DNA of 64,000 bases from Nocardia terrae. Lineage in GTDB: Bacteria > Actinomycetota > Actinomycetes > Mycobacteriales > Mycobacteriaceae. Position numbers and translations under genes: made by a program. Location of the stretch: NCBI RefSeq assembly GCF_009760405.1, contig NZ_WRPP01000003.1, forward strand, positions 372,001-436,000, given 5' to 3'. Under the pieces are notes generated by a model. That model did no database searches. It was not told the origin of the DNA and worked only from the letters and a program-made list of their open reading frames with translations. Positions 48,401 through 52,005 of the stretch are shown one piece after another; position 1 is the first letter of the stretch, and each line of letters starts with the position of its first letter.

Positions 48401-50250
48401 GTGTCCCCCGCGACGGCTGCGCGCGAATCCGGGTTCGGTGCGGCGGATTCCGCGGGGGTAGCGGAGGCGGAACTCGCGTCCGAGGAAGACTTGGATGTTC
48501 CGTCGGACGTGCTGCCGGAGGTGCGCGTACCGGTGTCGGCGGTGGCAGAGGAATTCCCGCCGGTCGAAGAGGTTGGGGCGGTTCGCGAGTCGGTGCTCGG
48601 GGCGGAGGCCGGGGCGCTCTGAGAGCCCGATCCACCGTTGGTGGCGGGACCGGTTCCCGAGGCGGGCGCGGAGGTGTTCGCGGGCCCGGAGTCGTTGACG
48701 GTCGGCGCGGGGGTATCGCGGTGACCCGCTTGGACACCGGATTCCGCAGTGCCGCCCGGGTTTTCCTGGGCGCTCGCGTGCGGCTGGATGCCGGAGTCGG
48801 CCGGGCCGTGCGCCCCGGTGTTCGCATCGGCGGGAGTGTGGGACTGGGCGCCGTGATCACCGCCGGTCGCCGCGCTCGGATCGTCGGTCGCGGCCCGCTC
48901 CGAGGGCGAACGGGAGTCCGTGCCGCTATAGCCGCCGTTGGCGTTCTGATCGCCACCGGCGGGGTGCTCGGTACTTCCGTCACCAGTGGTCCGGCCGCCA
49001 TTGGAATCGCCCGCGTCACCAGAGAATCCGGCAGGATGCGTCTGTGGCCCGCCGTTGTCACCGGCGTGGGCAGCGCCGCCCGGATTGCCGCCACCGTTGG
49101 CGTTCCCGGCCACATCATTACCGCCGTGCGCGCCGCCGTCGGAGCTCGCGTGCACGTTGATGTTGCCACCGCCATGGGAGCTTCCGCCGAGGTCGCCCGT
49201 CCCGCCCGCATCGGGCCGGGAGCCGACATTGAACACCTCGGGAATCCCCGCGCGCATCCGCGCCACTCGCGGATCCCAGAACTGGTGCGCGGCGGTGTGA
49301 TTCATGCCGGACAGACCGCCGTTGACCATACCGCCGGTCAGCATGCGCGGATCGAAATTGGTGAACGCGTTGCCCGCGTTCTTGAACGCCTCGCCCCATC
49401 CGTGCTGATACGCGTCGATACCGAGCTGTGTCGCGGTACCGGCCAGGAATCCTGCTCCGCCACCGGCCAATCCGGCGCTCGTGCCGGTGATGGCGGCGGC
49501 CAGGTAATGGTTCATGGCTGACTGCTCGAAGTGCTCGCCCAGCATCTTGCCGACCTTGCCGCCCGCCATACCACCGGCGGCCGAGCTGACGAACGTGACG
49601 CCGATCTTGGCCATATCGAAGCCGCTGCGATGCCCGGCAGCTATCTGGTAGCCCTCGATGCCGACTTCCTGCAGCATGCCCAGGCCGGCGTCCAACACGA
49701 AGTGCCGCACCATGAATTTCGCCAATGTCGAACCCACCAGCTTGCCCACATACCGCTCGATCGCGGCCAGCGCTCGCTTGGCGATGATGCGCACCGCGAC
49801 CCGGGTTGCGGCCTGGGCCGCGGCCTCCGCCGCCGGCGCGGTGGGTGGAAAAGCCCATGCCGCGATCATTTCGCCCAGCAGCATGGCCAGCGACGAATAG
49901 AACATGAGCTTGGTCGACTCGATCTCGGTGCCGGTGTCGTGCACCGAGCCGCCGATCTGGTCGAAGAAGTCCGCCAGATCCAGGATCGAGGTATTACCGT
50001 CCTGTTTGCCGCCGACCCCGGCCATATTGTCGAACTGCTTGGCCATGGCGTCGCGGCCGTCGCCGTCCACGTACGCGGCCAGCGTCGCGTACTTGGCCTC
50101 GTCCATCTTCGTGACCTGGCCACGGAGACCGTTGGCGGCGTCCTTCCAATAGTTCGCCAGGTCCCACATCTGGTCTTCGTTGCCGTCGGGCCATTCCACG
50201 CCGACGAGCCAGCCCAGCCATTCGAGTTCAGGCGGCAGGTAGAGGGCCAT
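30094..50250 (-). CDS. 6718-residue polyvalent T7SS effector with Tox-PL, two HExxH domains and tandem megarepeats
   Basis: One uninterrupted 20-kb frame from ATG 50250. Residues 1-335 are CpnT-like (LEWLGWLVGVEWPDGNEDQM). Residues 340-1130 are disordered and rich in Asp, Arg, Pro, Ala and Ser. Residues 1149-1250 look like a papain-like Tox-PL deamidase (C1149, H1231, D1246). Two HExxH domains follow (H1685/E1686/H1689; H2129/E2130/H2133). Residues about 2520-4190 and 4440-6055 are a tandem duplication of long helical units. A Pro/Gln/Gly tail ends in a distinct domain from about 6591 (GVYLRSHSGFGEF; GIFG end). The start is adjacent to a YbaB-like and a WXG-like gene, and two candidate immunity genes follow. 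There is no signal peptide. Export by ESX and a toxic or surface role are inferred; folds are assigned by motif only. Confidence 0.8.
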   Translation of the reverse strand: MALYLPPELEWLGWLVGVEWPDGNEDQMWDLANYWKDAANGLRGQVTKMDEAKYATLAAYVDGDGRDAMAKQFDNMAGVGGKQDGNTSILDLADFFDQIGGSVHDTGTEIESTKLMFYSSLAMLLGEMIAAWAFPPTAPAAEAAAQAATRVAVRIIAKRALAAIERYVGKLVGSTLAKFMVRHFVLDAGLGMLQEVGIEGYQIAAGHRSGFDMAKIGVTFVSSAAGGMAGGKVGKMLGEHFEQSAMNHYLAAAITGTSAGLAGGGAGFLAGTATQLGIDAYQHGWGEAFKNAGNAFTNFDPRMLTGGMVNGGLSGMNHTAAHQFWDPRVARMRAGIPEVFNVGSRPDAGGTGDLGGSSHGGGNINVHASSDGGAHGGNDVAGNANGGGNPGGAAHAGDNGGPQTHPAGFSGDAGDSNGGRTTGDGSTEHPAGGDQNANGGYSGTDSRSPSERAATDDPSAATGGDHGAQSHTPADANTGAHGPADSGIQPHASAQENPGGTAESGVQAGHRDTPAPTVNDSGPANTSAPASGTGPATNGGSGSQSAPASAPSTDSRTAPTSSTGGNSSATADTGTRTSGSTSDGTSKSSSDASSASATPAESAAPNPDSRAAVAGDTPQSATAAPVTAHDASAAPASAPAADHADSAITASSNGTQVPSGSVPQHSAPESRAVSEPARPAADARPSADGRPAADARPASDARPAPDARPTGARATDATGARADAPRADAARPATGAQARPAGPEAGGRIHDPATVEPTTAHPASEDPVVQPESDRPRPTDAETRHSDSPESEPAALESDERPDTETPEIREPVVGDEGGSRAGLEPEHEPTTSHSESDQPVEQGGSRDSEPESSALDEQHEPTAPRDPEPHVPETHDPADPHPESAGRDGTEHPSEPSSQNDESAPRRDDLAPPRDELTPERDDLAPERDEPAPEREKSTPMSDESGLRGEDPVREADDPGSRQSDSQPEGDHAASRDGFGDRPADMEAGTGRPDPAGPEHGSQGSRPPTERSSEQQHSAGRHPESAGAHQDQRDHDGNEPRNRHEPNAADAALLLASVPLGEHTPGRTPEHRGPAGERPHEAVGGDRASDRSASSERVAEQRGGVPERGDGATSHPGKLDDESDPVASHGDSEPEQTTDAASSNHGRCAELSLRLLKFLTGNDSIHPPVRKVGPEGMSISEVVASAGGRLRTFGDHEAVAARLRDLGDGASALVVDRYAGPADEHGVGAHAYLLVNDGGEIKVLDPAVGREHGFPPEIPRETKATHAILFKADGTAVDPLAAKTRASLDPAYFGRHARPETQSAESKDAADEKLPPEQKSETPAEPEPARATKDSSHSVDQPHSVDQPHSEDPSHPGDRSRPDPKRSEDQPHSEDQRSVDQPRVEDPSQVAEQPRPDQEPRSARESRPEQGSRSDELSRPDREPHTEEHSRPEEAPTDSSKGGEHPNDRESGEVRPEERPSPGAETTERTGRPDRPGVEHPQSSRSNEHAPARDSERTPVRTEEPALVGHKAADSRADGELPAHGGDRNEPSVGAEQHPVHDGWDSEGPKPEWTLQVDDEWSGLNSEEIADRLEQRWDIDVFGFDSRYHPEALREFARAIDAMFEKYPGTNLRSVGIGDLPDKVYARSSTEKSPTVGWYGEKVVFNADYARDPSEMHQLIRRDEASGHDVPGSADRPIYATMVHEFAHAMDSSGQGRARDRMLLALGEHYAAENGNMAGFRRWLEQNLSGYSFSGRDAMHRRLDKVEAIAEAFTEVELNGDNARPAAKVIHQVLVDALAEHTAAHPSEGGPRTRIEPPAEHTPDPTANRESAGAHDHAGADEPNAVHEPKPTSEPDIAHDPTTERASAAVHDPELARESSAESRSGPREDEHPDAAAERPAAAEPRATDPEREPVRSEQRRPDEPRPEEVRPAGETRPEELRAEEVRDKRADSSDGDHPSEHPARAGEAEPGRGQRPSGYDDGKPIPPPESERGPRVPKEEWLAATGEDRHTINLPLDDWSSMSPSEVGQELAERWGVEVSGFDDATVNPHVAREFARAVDDMMRRYPAVRSLKRIEIAEMSDKNIFAACERPVPGRFEPALKSEAIVLNSHYAHDYATLRKAISAEVKAGITPRGANFRPVHAVIVHEMAHAMEIEGTPGSIRTRPSKTALQVLRDHFEATRPDLGRKEFRAAFGEWLDQLSGYSRSGAERLGLGRKYEFNAAEAMAEAFQEVEYNGERASEPAKVLYWHLMDSMAEHAHIDAGYHMPPDAISRPSGAHDESAPVEPRRRPGDTESTAEPGKTERGDEGGPRARDYKIGGLGESEGSGRDDAGRNASEGEGSNGADGERPVDPAAGGAGGKEPPTPGNEAAPSPEPEPNGGESPAGGGEQPETPGAAAGPEPDQRSPWLQRQEAIQADWNAEMADQHARFMRRLADSMTEGSADHAYYENRATDAAARAQEAREAADRLWESAGGRPDEPVTFNDPNADPVEPGRGPGSTAEATLPDTRLHTEAVADPDFPGAHTQELLVPARDVVIPADPVDASPALHAVADYLGRSEAPPAVREHTPAERQYVRQMMDALGMEGSLGQQRDPLAAMRDVAENARARGGFGDPKGDRPPRALRPEDFGHLSEEDRFVPKPVERPEGEAARKLPLEPWSEVDHGPVDGEPRLLSLPELREELVDRLGLRPEDITPEHLSELAGDLQYRNLLRAGAIEALSDAVDRHSRAVTPEGREAYGKVRDEWARLLGVDPEHLARDPQGVLTGLRDETLRRARDVADLMAATFHEPDPGAGQRLVLEADGHRVHVELTEGPDGAHRLEVADRPKLPVEPEPTKSKSHAEDEEVGVFRRAWRKLKGGYQAQYPKYMSGYHEGGDAVGQAEAVRGIGHMAGYEFPITDPKEDPDPILHIIEGHEFPDKMAEIPAARLIKESWSMYKERERLPLLKYGTSRVEDVAAEQVPLRTRDGGEYVYEYTDADPELRAEFEASARLGGLETAADYLDGVEQRKQQSPTVTPELPGPPERHWASNLPEPVAHAAEARDAALRDLSRLAREHGIEFSGGDPTALRRAVTEEAYRLLRRAGAIEALNHVGHEFNRLEAKVPSRPVAYNDKNPLARAVRDVHPVAEATRLQREADERRAKAGAAPDDPSKKFQPEPVRPSFLDAVGTNNNGEWVNHFEDADEGFRQSERGELFQDALNRDQIREERSNWAQALGIGLEELGPTKAELDHTIAEQRMAVRDARDRLTELSAAVEHFIELDEKSAHEQEKLSDRTAHAWMDERGGVMLDEAVGVRPGEHPGEPNRLVVLSGAEDHHARLAEALAAYPELGRMLNRGELQLDYRDITFDERDGRVHVDAGDTPQVRFHNPDLGGDRAPMLMVRDSHGPWEVVRPEGHATPEPEHSNPVESGTPRDPELVRAERDAAAARLGIDLGGDLDRKIAELRQDNLLRAAQIEGMADYMRSSDAIDNFHELNDRLGDLGHVLGIDPAEMSPQRVAEAIADPGTKRARRRQAIGDLLNYADQLRKHTDERAALAARDRLARRLGVAPEDFHGPKHEKNELETEVVGYGPNAKSNNTPAVVRAINDALGRDGERPHVVAALTEYAHALGAIDPFHPELRLDPSTDPRAADGELPIHADSAPELLHRLLGETVGEPPLSGEPSHASEVWSHLLGVDVDDIPRAVKLYDEQLKRMHARMTPAELGRALHTLQHGDPRLAYPEYRMGFDPNRHPLSAPEFVEVVKAVRDARFAQVYEIYRDGRIETDERPKPAELRQIVNDMRAEVRAREVDIDALARLAAEHRTLTSTPEPAVPQRHPLDEAHDLAEAHQARDRALGQREAAVNHLDTGSERPLRASDLSPERLRGTLDYLAARLGEDGHPLNSAQHIAELGRAATEFNEAEARVNDREARVAAAVETARGAGETPAEVWAREVDRAGADLVAAAVEAPARFGDNPEVILRQLDQISRSLPVSGLELAPEQLAPLREAAARYQTALDFQGAVRPEPIESVRAGESPQAQADRELRYAVQDADIAKVAVDAAGAGLGLTDADLTRDWIADTRREFGDTPTEQLTPEQRSRLRLADVAEHYLDVQDRVERWQAQVDHLAADARNAADTPQAAAARAVDAAHADLRAAIDNMHEVTGIQVEESDLATRDAFAEAMPRMADRAGIVPGVTDPRDAARTLSAIGHMRGAAEKLHGAQDFANWIDEHVTNHNSGDDSGPAEPGSDGSGAPPTGGGTPGDEGGKPGGEGGKPGSDGSGNAEDPTDPAKNAQQGGAGRGGDDGSGKPPVGSGDPDGGQDPDHGKPSGGSGDPGSGGGKGSGGDTDPGSGSGGEDQNPGNNGEPPTGKGPGTPDPNAQTVELPQGSGPAGSGDPTVELPPKPGPKGSGDPTVELPSGSGPVGSGDPTLELPPRSGPTGSADPTVESPPRGSEDPTVELPPPSAEAATVEVVPAAEGEPLSVNPAVASPTLKAVADFLADAPMEHNARQRTPEELAYLARLADGLGMVEPLSKRPDALASLQELAEMAKARGFFGDPATGSGPGSMRAPEDFRPLSTDERYGGEEYWRTEVDPRELRAFEAELRDLGIADRLGQAEAAEAAAGRQALGQNTSHGSVRDLPLEPWSDTPHYAGDQPRALTLDQLRQDIATRLGLSAADLTRERLPEVAGELQYRNMLRAGAIEALDEAAARHDAATDPQERVRLAQVRDEWAHLLGVDPDRLAPVHRAAIVTELRDETVRRAADVADLMAATFHEPDPAAPRHLALEINGERVHATVRTDADGVQHLEPAARPALPGDRLPAERPPARPSLGRRLWDLIRGGYNDQYPKYASGSGIDGQGQKQLFHFFGDNVFHNDFISHLPINPSRLGKEIFTFWKAREDLPFVNRLTARVPDIATEHVPMRTSDGGEYEPWFSEVDDATRARAAADLAFAGISQDDPVAAGQRPDPTTDPAAVNQRDPLPQLPSGVDPAGDVGEQADPALHAHQPDPQTARDSLPKTLADGLDARDQALGEVLKQAARQGIDVRTADPATLRRLVDEQAYVMKRRAGAIEALDDAARRYNAEDAAIPFSRDINYFEKDPLGRFLRELVHSDPTRHEWAATRLARKLKLIGKDDRLFTALEWSGTPNGGEPARNFDDLTPDELDRKEDLHFKRGLERDQVREERGNWAQLLGVGLDELTPERLPHTIAELRMAVREHADQVVDLGHAVDEYVRADDALRASANDLAHDAARTWTDQHDGAPLDHGVSVLPGDPPRLTVIRADGTHERILADYLAAHPEIGRQLNDGRLELDFRTVTMDEHGQVSVVPEHTPEVRFHEPDLGGGQKITATTLRDHPAGPWRVVEHAPAEPAAHPTPERTPLEGHELATARADLAEKLGVDPADLAPDKLADTIRGLQHDNALHAAQIEGVADFMRSSDAIESFNDLDAALQQLSNRLGVEHSQLSPERLAEAMADPKLRDVRRLQAVEDLVRYAKAVRGVDERAALAARDRLAERLGVAPEDLFPAKYDKKTQLFKPDAKSIDPKALLRAFNNMQHRELERPEAIAALTEYARTLGGIDPYHPELRFDPSTDPRVAEGELPIHDPEAPVVLRDFSPELMGEPPHLADPQWVDTAWGKLQGLELGDDPKRLEKAYDAYRDGKIEKFERPTEAETRAAVAELRAQVHERAAQIEELRQLAEDYNRADAATQEQSAHPQHLLPSRAAAELDAARGEFERAGKVRNYALSRITHPDAHAPHLEGAPGRRVDAADLTPRRLPATIAHLEQLPVHEGARAHHLAMVAELRTAAEHYNEAEARLHTAEHELDRALMAHAWPDEAPVDTLRRELDQALRDRGRALEGVRVNASELTPEHFRAALDEALQRAHTPAEQVELGPRIDRLHDAAVRVHQIEELIARHEADARAQARAAETPLETARRESRAAQQELRAAQTDRDAVMTAPKPTDPQEFAAHSQALRDAVDRVDQARAAADRWSTELKRLFAAENRAAVTPHEAAAAARADARTALRQAITDFRAATGLQVAEIDLTPTHLEPTIAELEGKTTLANGPGSATAFEDLRAAAERSHHADALAEWVENNIPRPGSGPTPTPDDPETGPHDPNSGPQGPDTTPGGAKPGDGSGEGTAQPDPDPNPHVTQVRTTGEDPTADPIPSPNPPIIPPGAVAAMEADRLPTGTPEAARIEPQDPNSAAPVPNPPQSEPEVPATGTGTPHGAGPTGRTGESAETGSGPAKVAAEPGNSLPPEVSEASDGDGNDSGSAKHVAEPGRPLPPRVSEGTDNGGVPPVEAGSGAAGGKTEGDGGDPGNQTEGRAVPDPQRSGMNWEHVRSHLPKVPREFDPEFPQYTPQPSQQAAPWTLPPDADQPSAPQQPAPPYQPQPQQPYPLPPGEPGAPSDPGQPGMSGGGMPAQPQLPVMPQPPVMPQQPVMPQPVIPPYGSVPTPPDPGRPGGQVPPSGQQPPWGSWPGPQDPGGSPQWPNGSQQWPNGSQPWTNGSQQWPGSPDGQNPQYPGSPQYPGQTPHGPHTPGGPGGPNGGAPHGPTGAPGWNAVPGGPSGGYENGVAPNGNGANGTGATGMPGGFPGGPMGGGAPGGRPAGGADGGRSRGTGRFPRASGPASSDAGVYLRSHSGFGEFAMLNPLTGELNSAPVGAGSLAGVYDDLDGLRVAFYRDQQAGLVLRVGDQCIEVDRLGADVFWERTQQGFNRLLVGVGGTPQCEVRYRTLPQDADLGLLIRDVLGDPARRAGIFG
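30844..30915 (-). repeat. 21-base coding repeat in the Pro/Gln tail
   Basis: Three full units plus a partial one of period 21 bases encode NGSQQWP-type heptads (NGSQQWP, NGSQPWT, NGSQQWP). Together with PVMP-type repeats (QPPVMPQQPVMPQPV) it extends the flexible tail before the C-terminal domain. DNA similarity among the units indicates slippage-type growth. Confidence 0.8.
32080..36930 (-). repeat. Second tandem megarepeat of the 6718-aa protein
   Basis: About 1615 residues (near 4440-6055) that align with the preceding unit: PTLKAVADFLADAP, LPLEPWSDT, LQYRNMLRAGAIEALDEAA and ADVADLMAATFHEPDP. The content is mostly charged helix with coiled-coil-like segments and ends LAEWVENNIPRP. Sequence similarity is clear but diverged, so the duplication is old. 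Confidence 0.8.
37670..42700 (-). repeat. First tandem megarepeat of the 6718-aa protein
   Basis: About 1670 residues (near 2520-4190) with PALHAVADYLGRS, LPLEPWSEV, LQYRNLLRAGAIEALSDAV and ADVADLMAATFHEPDP, matching unit 2 motif by motif. It ends DFANWIDEHVTN and is separated from unit 2 by a Gly/Ser/Pro/Asp linker of about 250 residues. The repeat may form a long extended helical stalk, which is inference. Confidence 0.8.
43500..44285 (-). other. Second HExxH metallopeptidase-like domain of the 6718-aa protein
   Basis: Residues about 1989-2250. VIVHEMAHAMEIEGTPGS places H2129, E2130 and H2133 as zinc-binding and catalytic candidates; a Glu in AEAMAEAFQEVEYNG may be the third ligand. It closely resembles the domain at 44900-45600, so the two arose by duplication. 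Zinc binding is inferred from the motif. Confidence 0.65.
44900..45600 (-). other. First HExxH metallopeptidase-like domain of the 6718-aa protein
   Basis: Residues about 1551-1784. ATMVHEFAHAMDSSGQG gives H1685, E1686 and H1689; EAIAEAFTEVELNG supplies a candidate third ligand. Strands such as WTLQVDDEWSGLN and helix LREFARAIDAMFEKYP are shared with the second domain. Both motifs are intact, so both copies could be active. Confidence 0.65.
46370..46830 (-). other. Papain-like (Tox-PL type) domain of the 6718-aa protein
   Basis: Residues about 1140-1295. GRCAELSLRLLKFLTG (C1149), GVGAHAYLLVND (H1231) and KVLDPAVGREHG (D1246) are spaced as in papain-fold toxin 1 glutamine deamidases, whose typical opening is NCxxxALxxL. 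The triad looks complete. It lies in the middle of the chain rather than at the end. Confidence 0.7.
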
Positions 50251-50279
50251 CCGGCGCTACCTCGCCCAGCGCGTGCGCA

Positions 50280-50774
50280 TTACCATCCGGAATCGGTAGC
50301 TCCGCCTCGACGCGGCTGCTCGGCATCTGGGCCCGGATCCTGGAATCCGCCGAGCCGCTCCGGCGACTTGGGCGGTGCGGTGGAGACGACCGGAGGCTCC
50401 GGAATCGCCAATTCCTTGGAGAGATCCGGCATTCCGGGAATGATGTCGGTCAGTTTGGGCAGCCGGTTCCGGTTCTGCGACACCGGGGCCATGATGTCGC
50501 GACTGCGGCGCGCCACCTCGGCGGACGCCTGCTGGGCGGCCTCGGTCACCGCCTTGGCGATCTCGGAGTACTCGAGTTCCTCGATACCGGAACCGAATCG
50601 GGTCTCGATGACAGTGCCGTCCGCGTTCACTGTGACGGTGACCCGCTTGCCGCGCACCGTGGCCGACGCGGTCAGGGCCGCGCGCTCACGCTGCAGTGCG
50701 GTGATGGTGCGCATCTGGTCCCGGAAGCCGTCGAGGATCTCCGCCAGATCGGACTTGGCCTGATCGTTGCTCAT
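50280..50774 (-). CDS. YbaB/EbfC-family protein linked to the 6718-aa giant
   Basis: A 164-residue protein with the YbaB core (ILDGFRDQMRTITALQRERA; VTVNADGTVIETRFGSGIEE; EIAKAVTEAAQQASAEVARR) and a Pro-rich tail ending RRGGATDSGW. It is a paralogue of 12051-12569 with the same tail. Its ATG overlaps the WXG-like gene's stop (ATGA), and the giant's ATG follows 29 bases after its own stop, so the three are one unit. The giant's ribosome site is weak, which suggests dependence on upstream translation. Confidence 0.8.
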   Translation of the reverse strand: MSNDQAKSDLAEILDGFRDQMRTITALQRERAALTASATVRGKRVTVTVNADGTVIETRFGSGIEELEYSEIAKAVTEAAQQASAEVARRSRDIMAPVSQNRNRLPKLTDIIPGMPDLSKELAIPEPPVVSTAPPKSPERLGGFQDPGPDAEQPRRGGATDSGW

Positions 50775-51100
50775 GCCTGCGCCACACCCTTGAACTGGTC
50801 GGCGTTCTCCTTCTCCTTCTTCTCCAGCTCCACGGCCGAGTCATGCTGTGACTTGGAGAAATTCGCAAAGGTGCCCGCCATGTTCTTGGCCCCGTCGACA
50901 ATGTTCTTCTTGCTGGCCAGATATCCCTGTGCACCCTCGGCGAACTGCTTGCCGAGGCTGTCGCTGCCCCACGGCTCCCCCAGCCCGTCGGCGCTGGACT
51001 CGAAAGTGTCCACGACACCCTGGATTCCGTCCCGCACGTCACCAGTCTTTCGCGACGCCGTGATCAGCAGATCATGGTAGGACTCCAGCCGACCGCTCAT
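50771..51100 (-). CDS. WXG100-like T7SS partner protein
   Basis: ATG 51100 gives a 109-residue helical protein with a PWGSDSLGKQF turn (W-G-S) and helices SYHDLLITASRKTGDVRDGI and NMAGTFANFSKSQHDSAVEL. It has the same layout as 11727-12041. A strong hairpin at 51172-51206 separates it from the EspG gene, and a possible TAAGAT -10 box near 51148 could drive a separate transcript with YbaB and the giant. It probably accompanies the giant during export. Confidence 0.8.
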   Translation of the reverse strand: MSGRLESYHDLLITASRKTGDVRDGIQGVVDTFESSADGLGEPWGSDSLGKQFAEGAQGYLASKKNIVDGAKNMAGTFANFSKSQHDSAVELEKKEKENADQFKGVAQA

Positions 51101-51171
51101 GCTGTTGACCTTGTCAGCCCCGGGCAACCAGCCAGTAGCCGGAATCTTAACGGAGAGTGCCGATTCGGGCG

Positions 51172-51206
51172 GGAGGGCGCGGACCGTCGTTGCTGCCGCG
51201 CCCTCC
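51172..51206 (-). terminator. Strong hairpin after the second EspG gene
   Basis: Perfect 11-bp stem (GGAGGGCGCGG with its complement) and 13-base loop, eight bases downstream of the EspG stop. No T-run. It splits the substrate-EspG unit from the WXG-YbaB-giant unit. Confidence 0.65.
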
Positions 51207-51213
51207 GCCACGC

Positions 51214-52005
51214 TCAGATCTCGTCCTCGCCACGCCATTCCATCTGTTGCAGAATCCGATCGATGCTGCCCGCGAGGGCCGCGGCGAACTTGTGAGCGTC
51301 GACGCCGACCGCGATGGGCGTCTCGGGATCCAGATCGATCAGGTAGCGACCGTCGTCCGGCAGATCCCGCCACAGCAGCGTCGACACCGTCAAGCCGCGC
51401 GGACCGTACTTCGACCGGCCCGACACCACCCGCATCGCGCCGGTTCGCTCGGCCGGGGTGGAAAGAAAAGCGAGACTGCGTGTCTCGAGGGAGTCCTCGA
51501 ACGAATCGAAGGCTCCGCCCATCGAGCTCTCGTAGGGATCCGGCGCGGGCGCGCCGCCCTTCACTATCGACACGGCCGGTTGCCAGCCCGCCTCCCGGGG
51601 CGGCAGCTGCGCGACCAGCAACGCGGGCATTTCCTCCGGCTCGCATTCGAACAGGGTGATATTGCCGCTGTGGTGCAGCGTTTCGCCGGGCTCCTGCCGG
51701 ATCACGAAGGCACGCCGCCCCCGCCGCGCACCGTGCAACCGGAGCCGATGGGCCGGATTGCGGAAGTCGTTGTCCACCCAGGCCTGCGCGCCGACCCACA
51801 CCTCCGGGCGCGCGATCACCTCGAAGGCCGTGCCGAAGCTCGGGCCCAGCTCCGCCAGGAGCCGGGCCTGCGTTTCGGCGATCTCCCGGTCGTAGTCGGA
51901 CTCCAGCACGATGCGACTCGTGAAATGGAACGGCCGAGGCATCCGGCCTTCGTTGAAGCGCTCACACAGTGATTGGAATTCGAGATCGGTGAACTCCCAC
52001 TTCAT
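51214..52005 (-). CDS. EspG-family T7SS chaperone (second copy)
   Basis: The 263-residue protein starts MKWEFTDLEFQSLCERFNEG, the usual EspG opening, and ends with GRSKYGPRGLTVSTLLWRDL and a C-terminal helix. Its ATG overlaps the substrate gene's stop (ATGA), so it is translated together with its probable client, the 684-residue protein. EspG chaperones hold T7SS substrates soluble in the cytosol. Two EspG copies with two related substrates in one window suggest specialised pairs. Confidence 0.85.
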   Translation of the reverse strand: MKWEFTDLEFQSLCERFNEGRMPRPFHFTSRIVLESDYDREIAETQARLLAELGPSFGTAFEVIARPEVWVGAQAWVDNDFRNPAHRLRLHGARRGRRAFVIRQEPGETLHHSGNITLFECEPEEMPALLVAQLPPREAGWQPAVSIVKGGAPAPDPYESSMGGAFDSFEDSLETRSLAFLSTPAERTGAMRVVSGRSKYGPRGLTVSTLLWRDLPDDGRYLIDLDPETPIAVGVDAHKFAAALAGSIDRILQQMEWRGEDEI

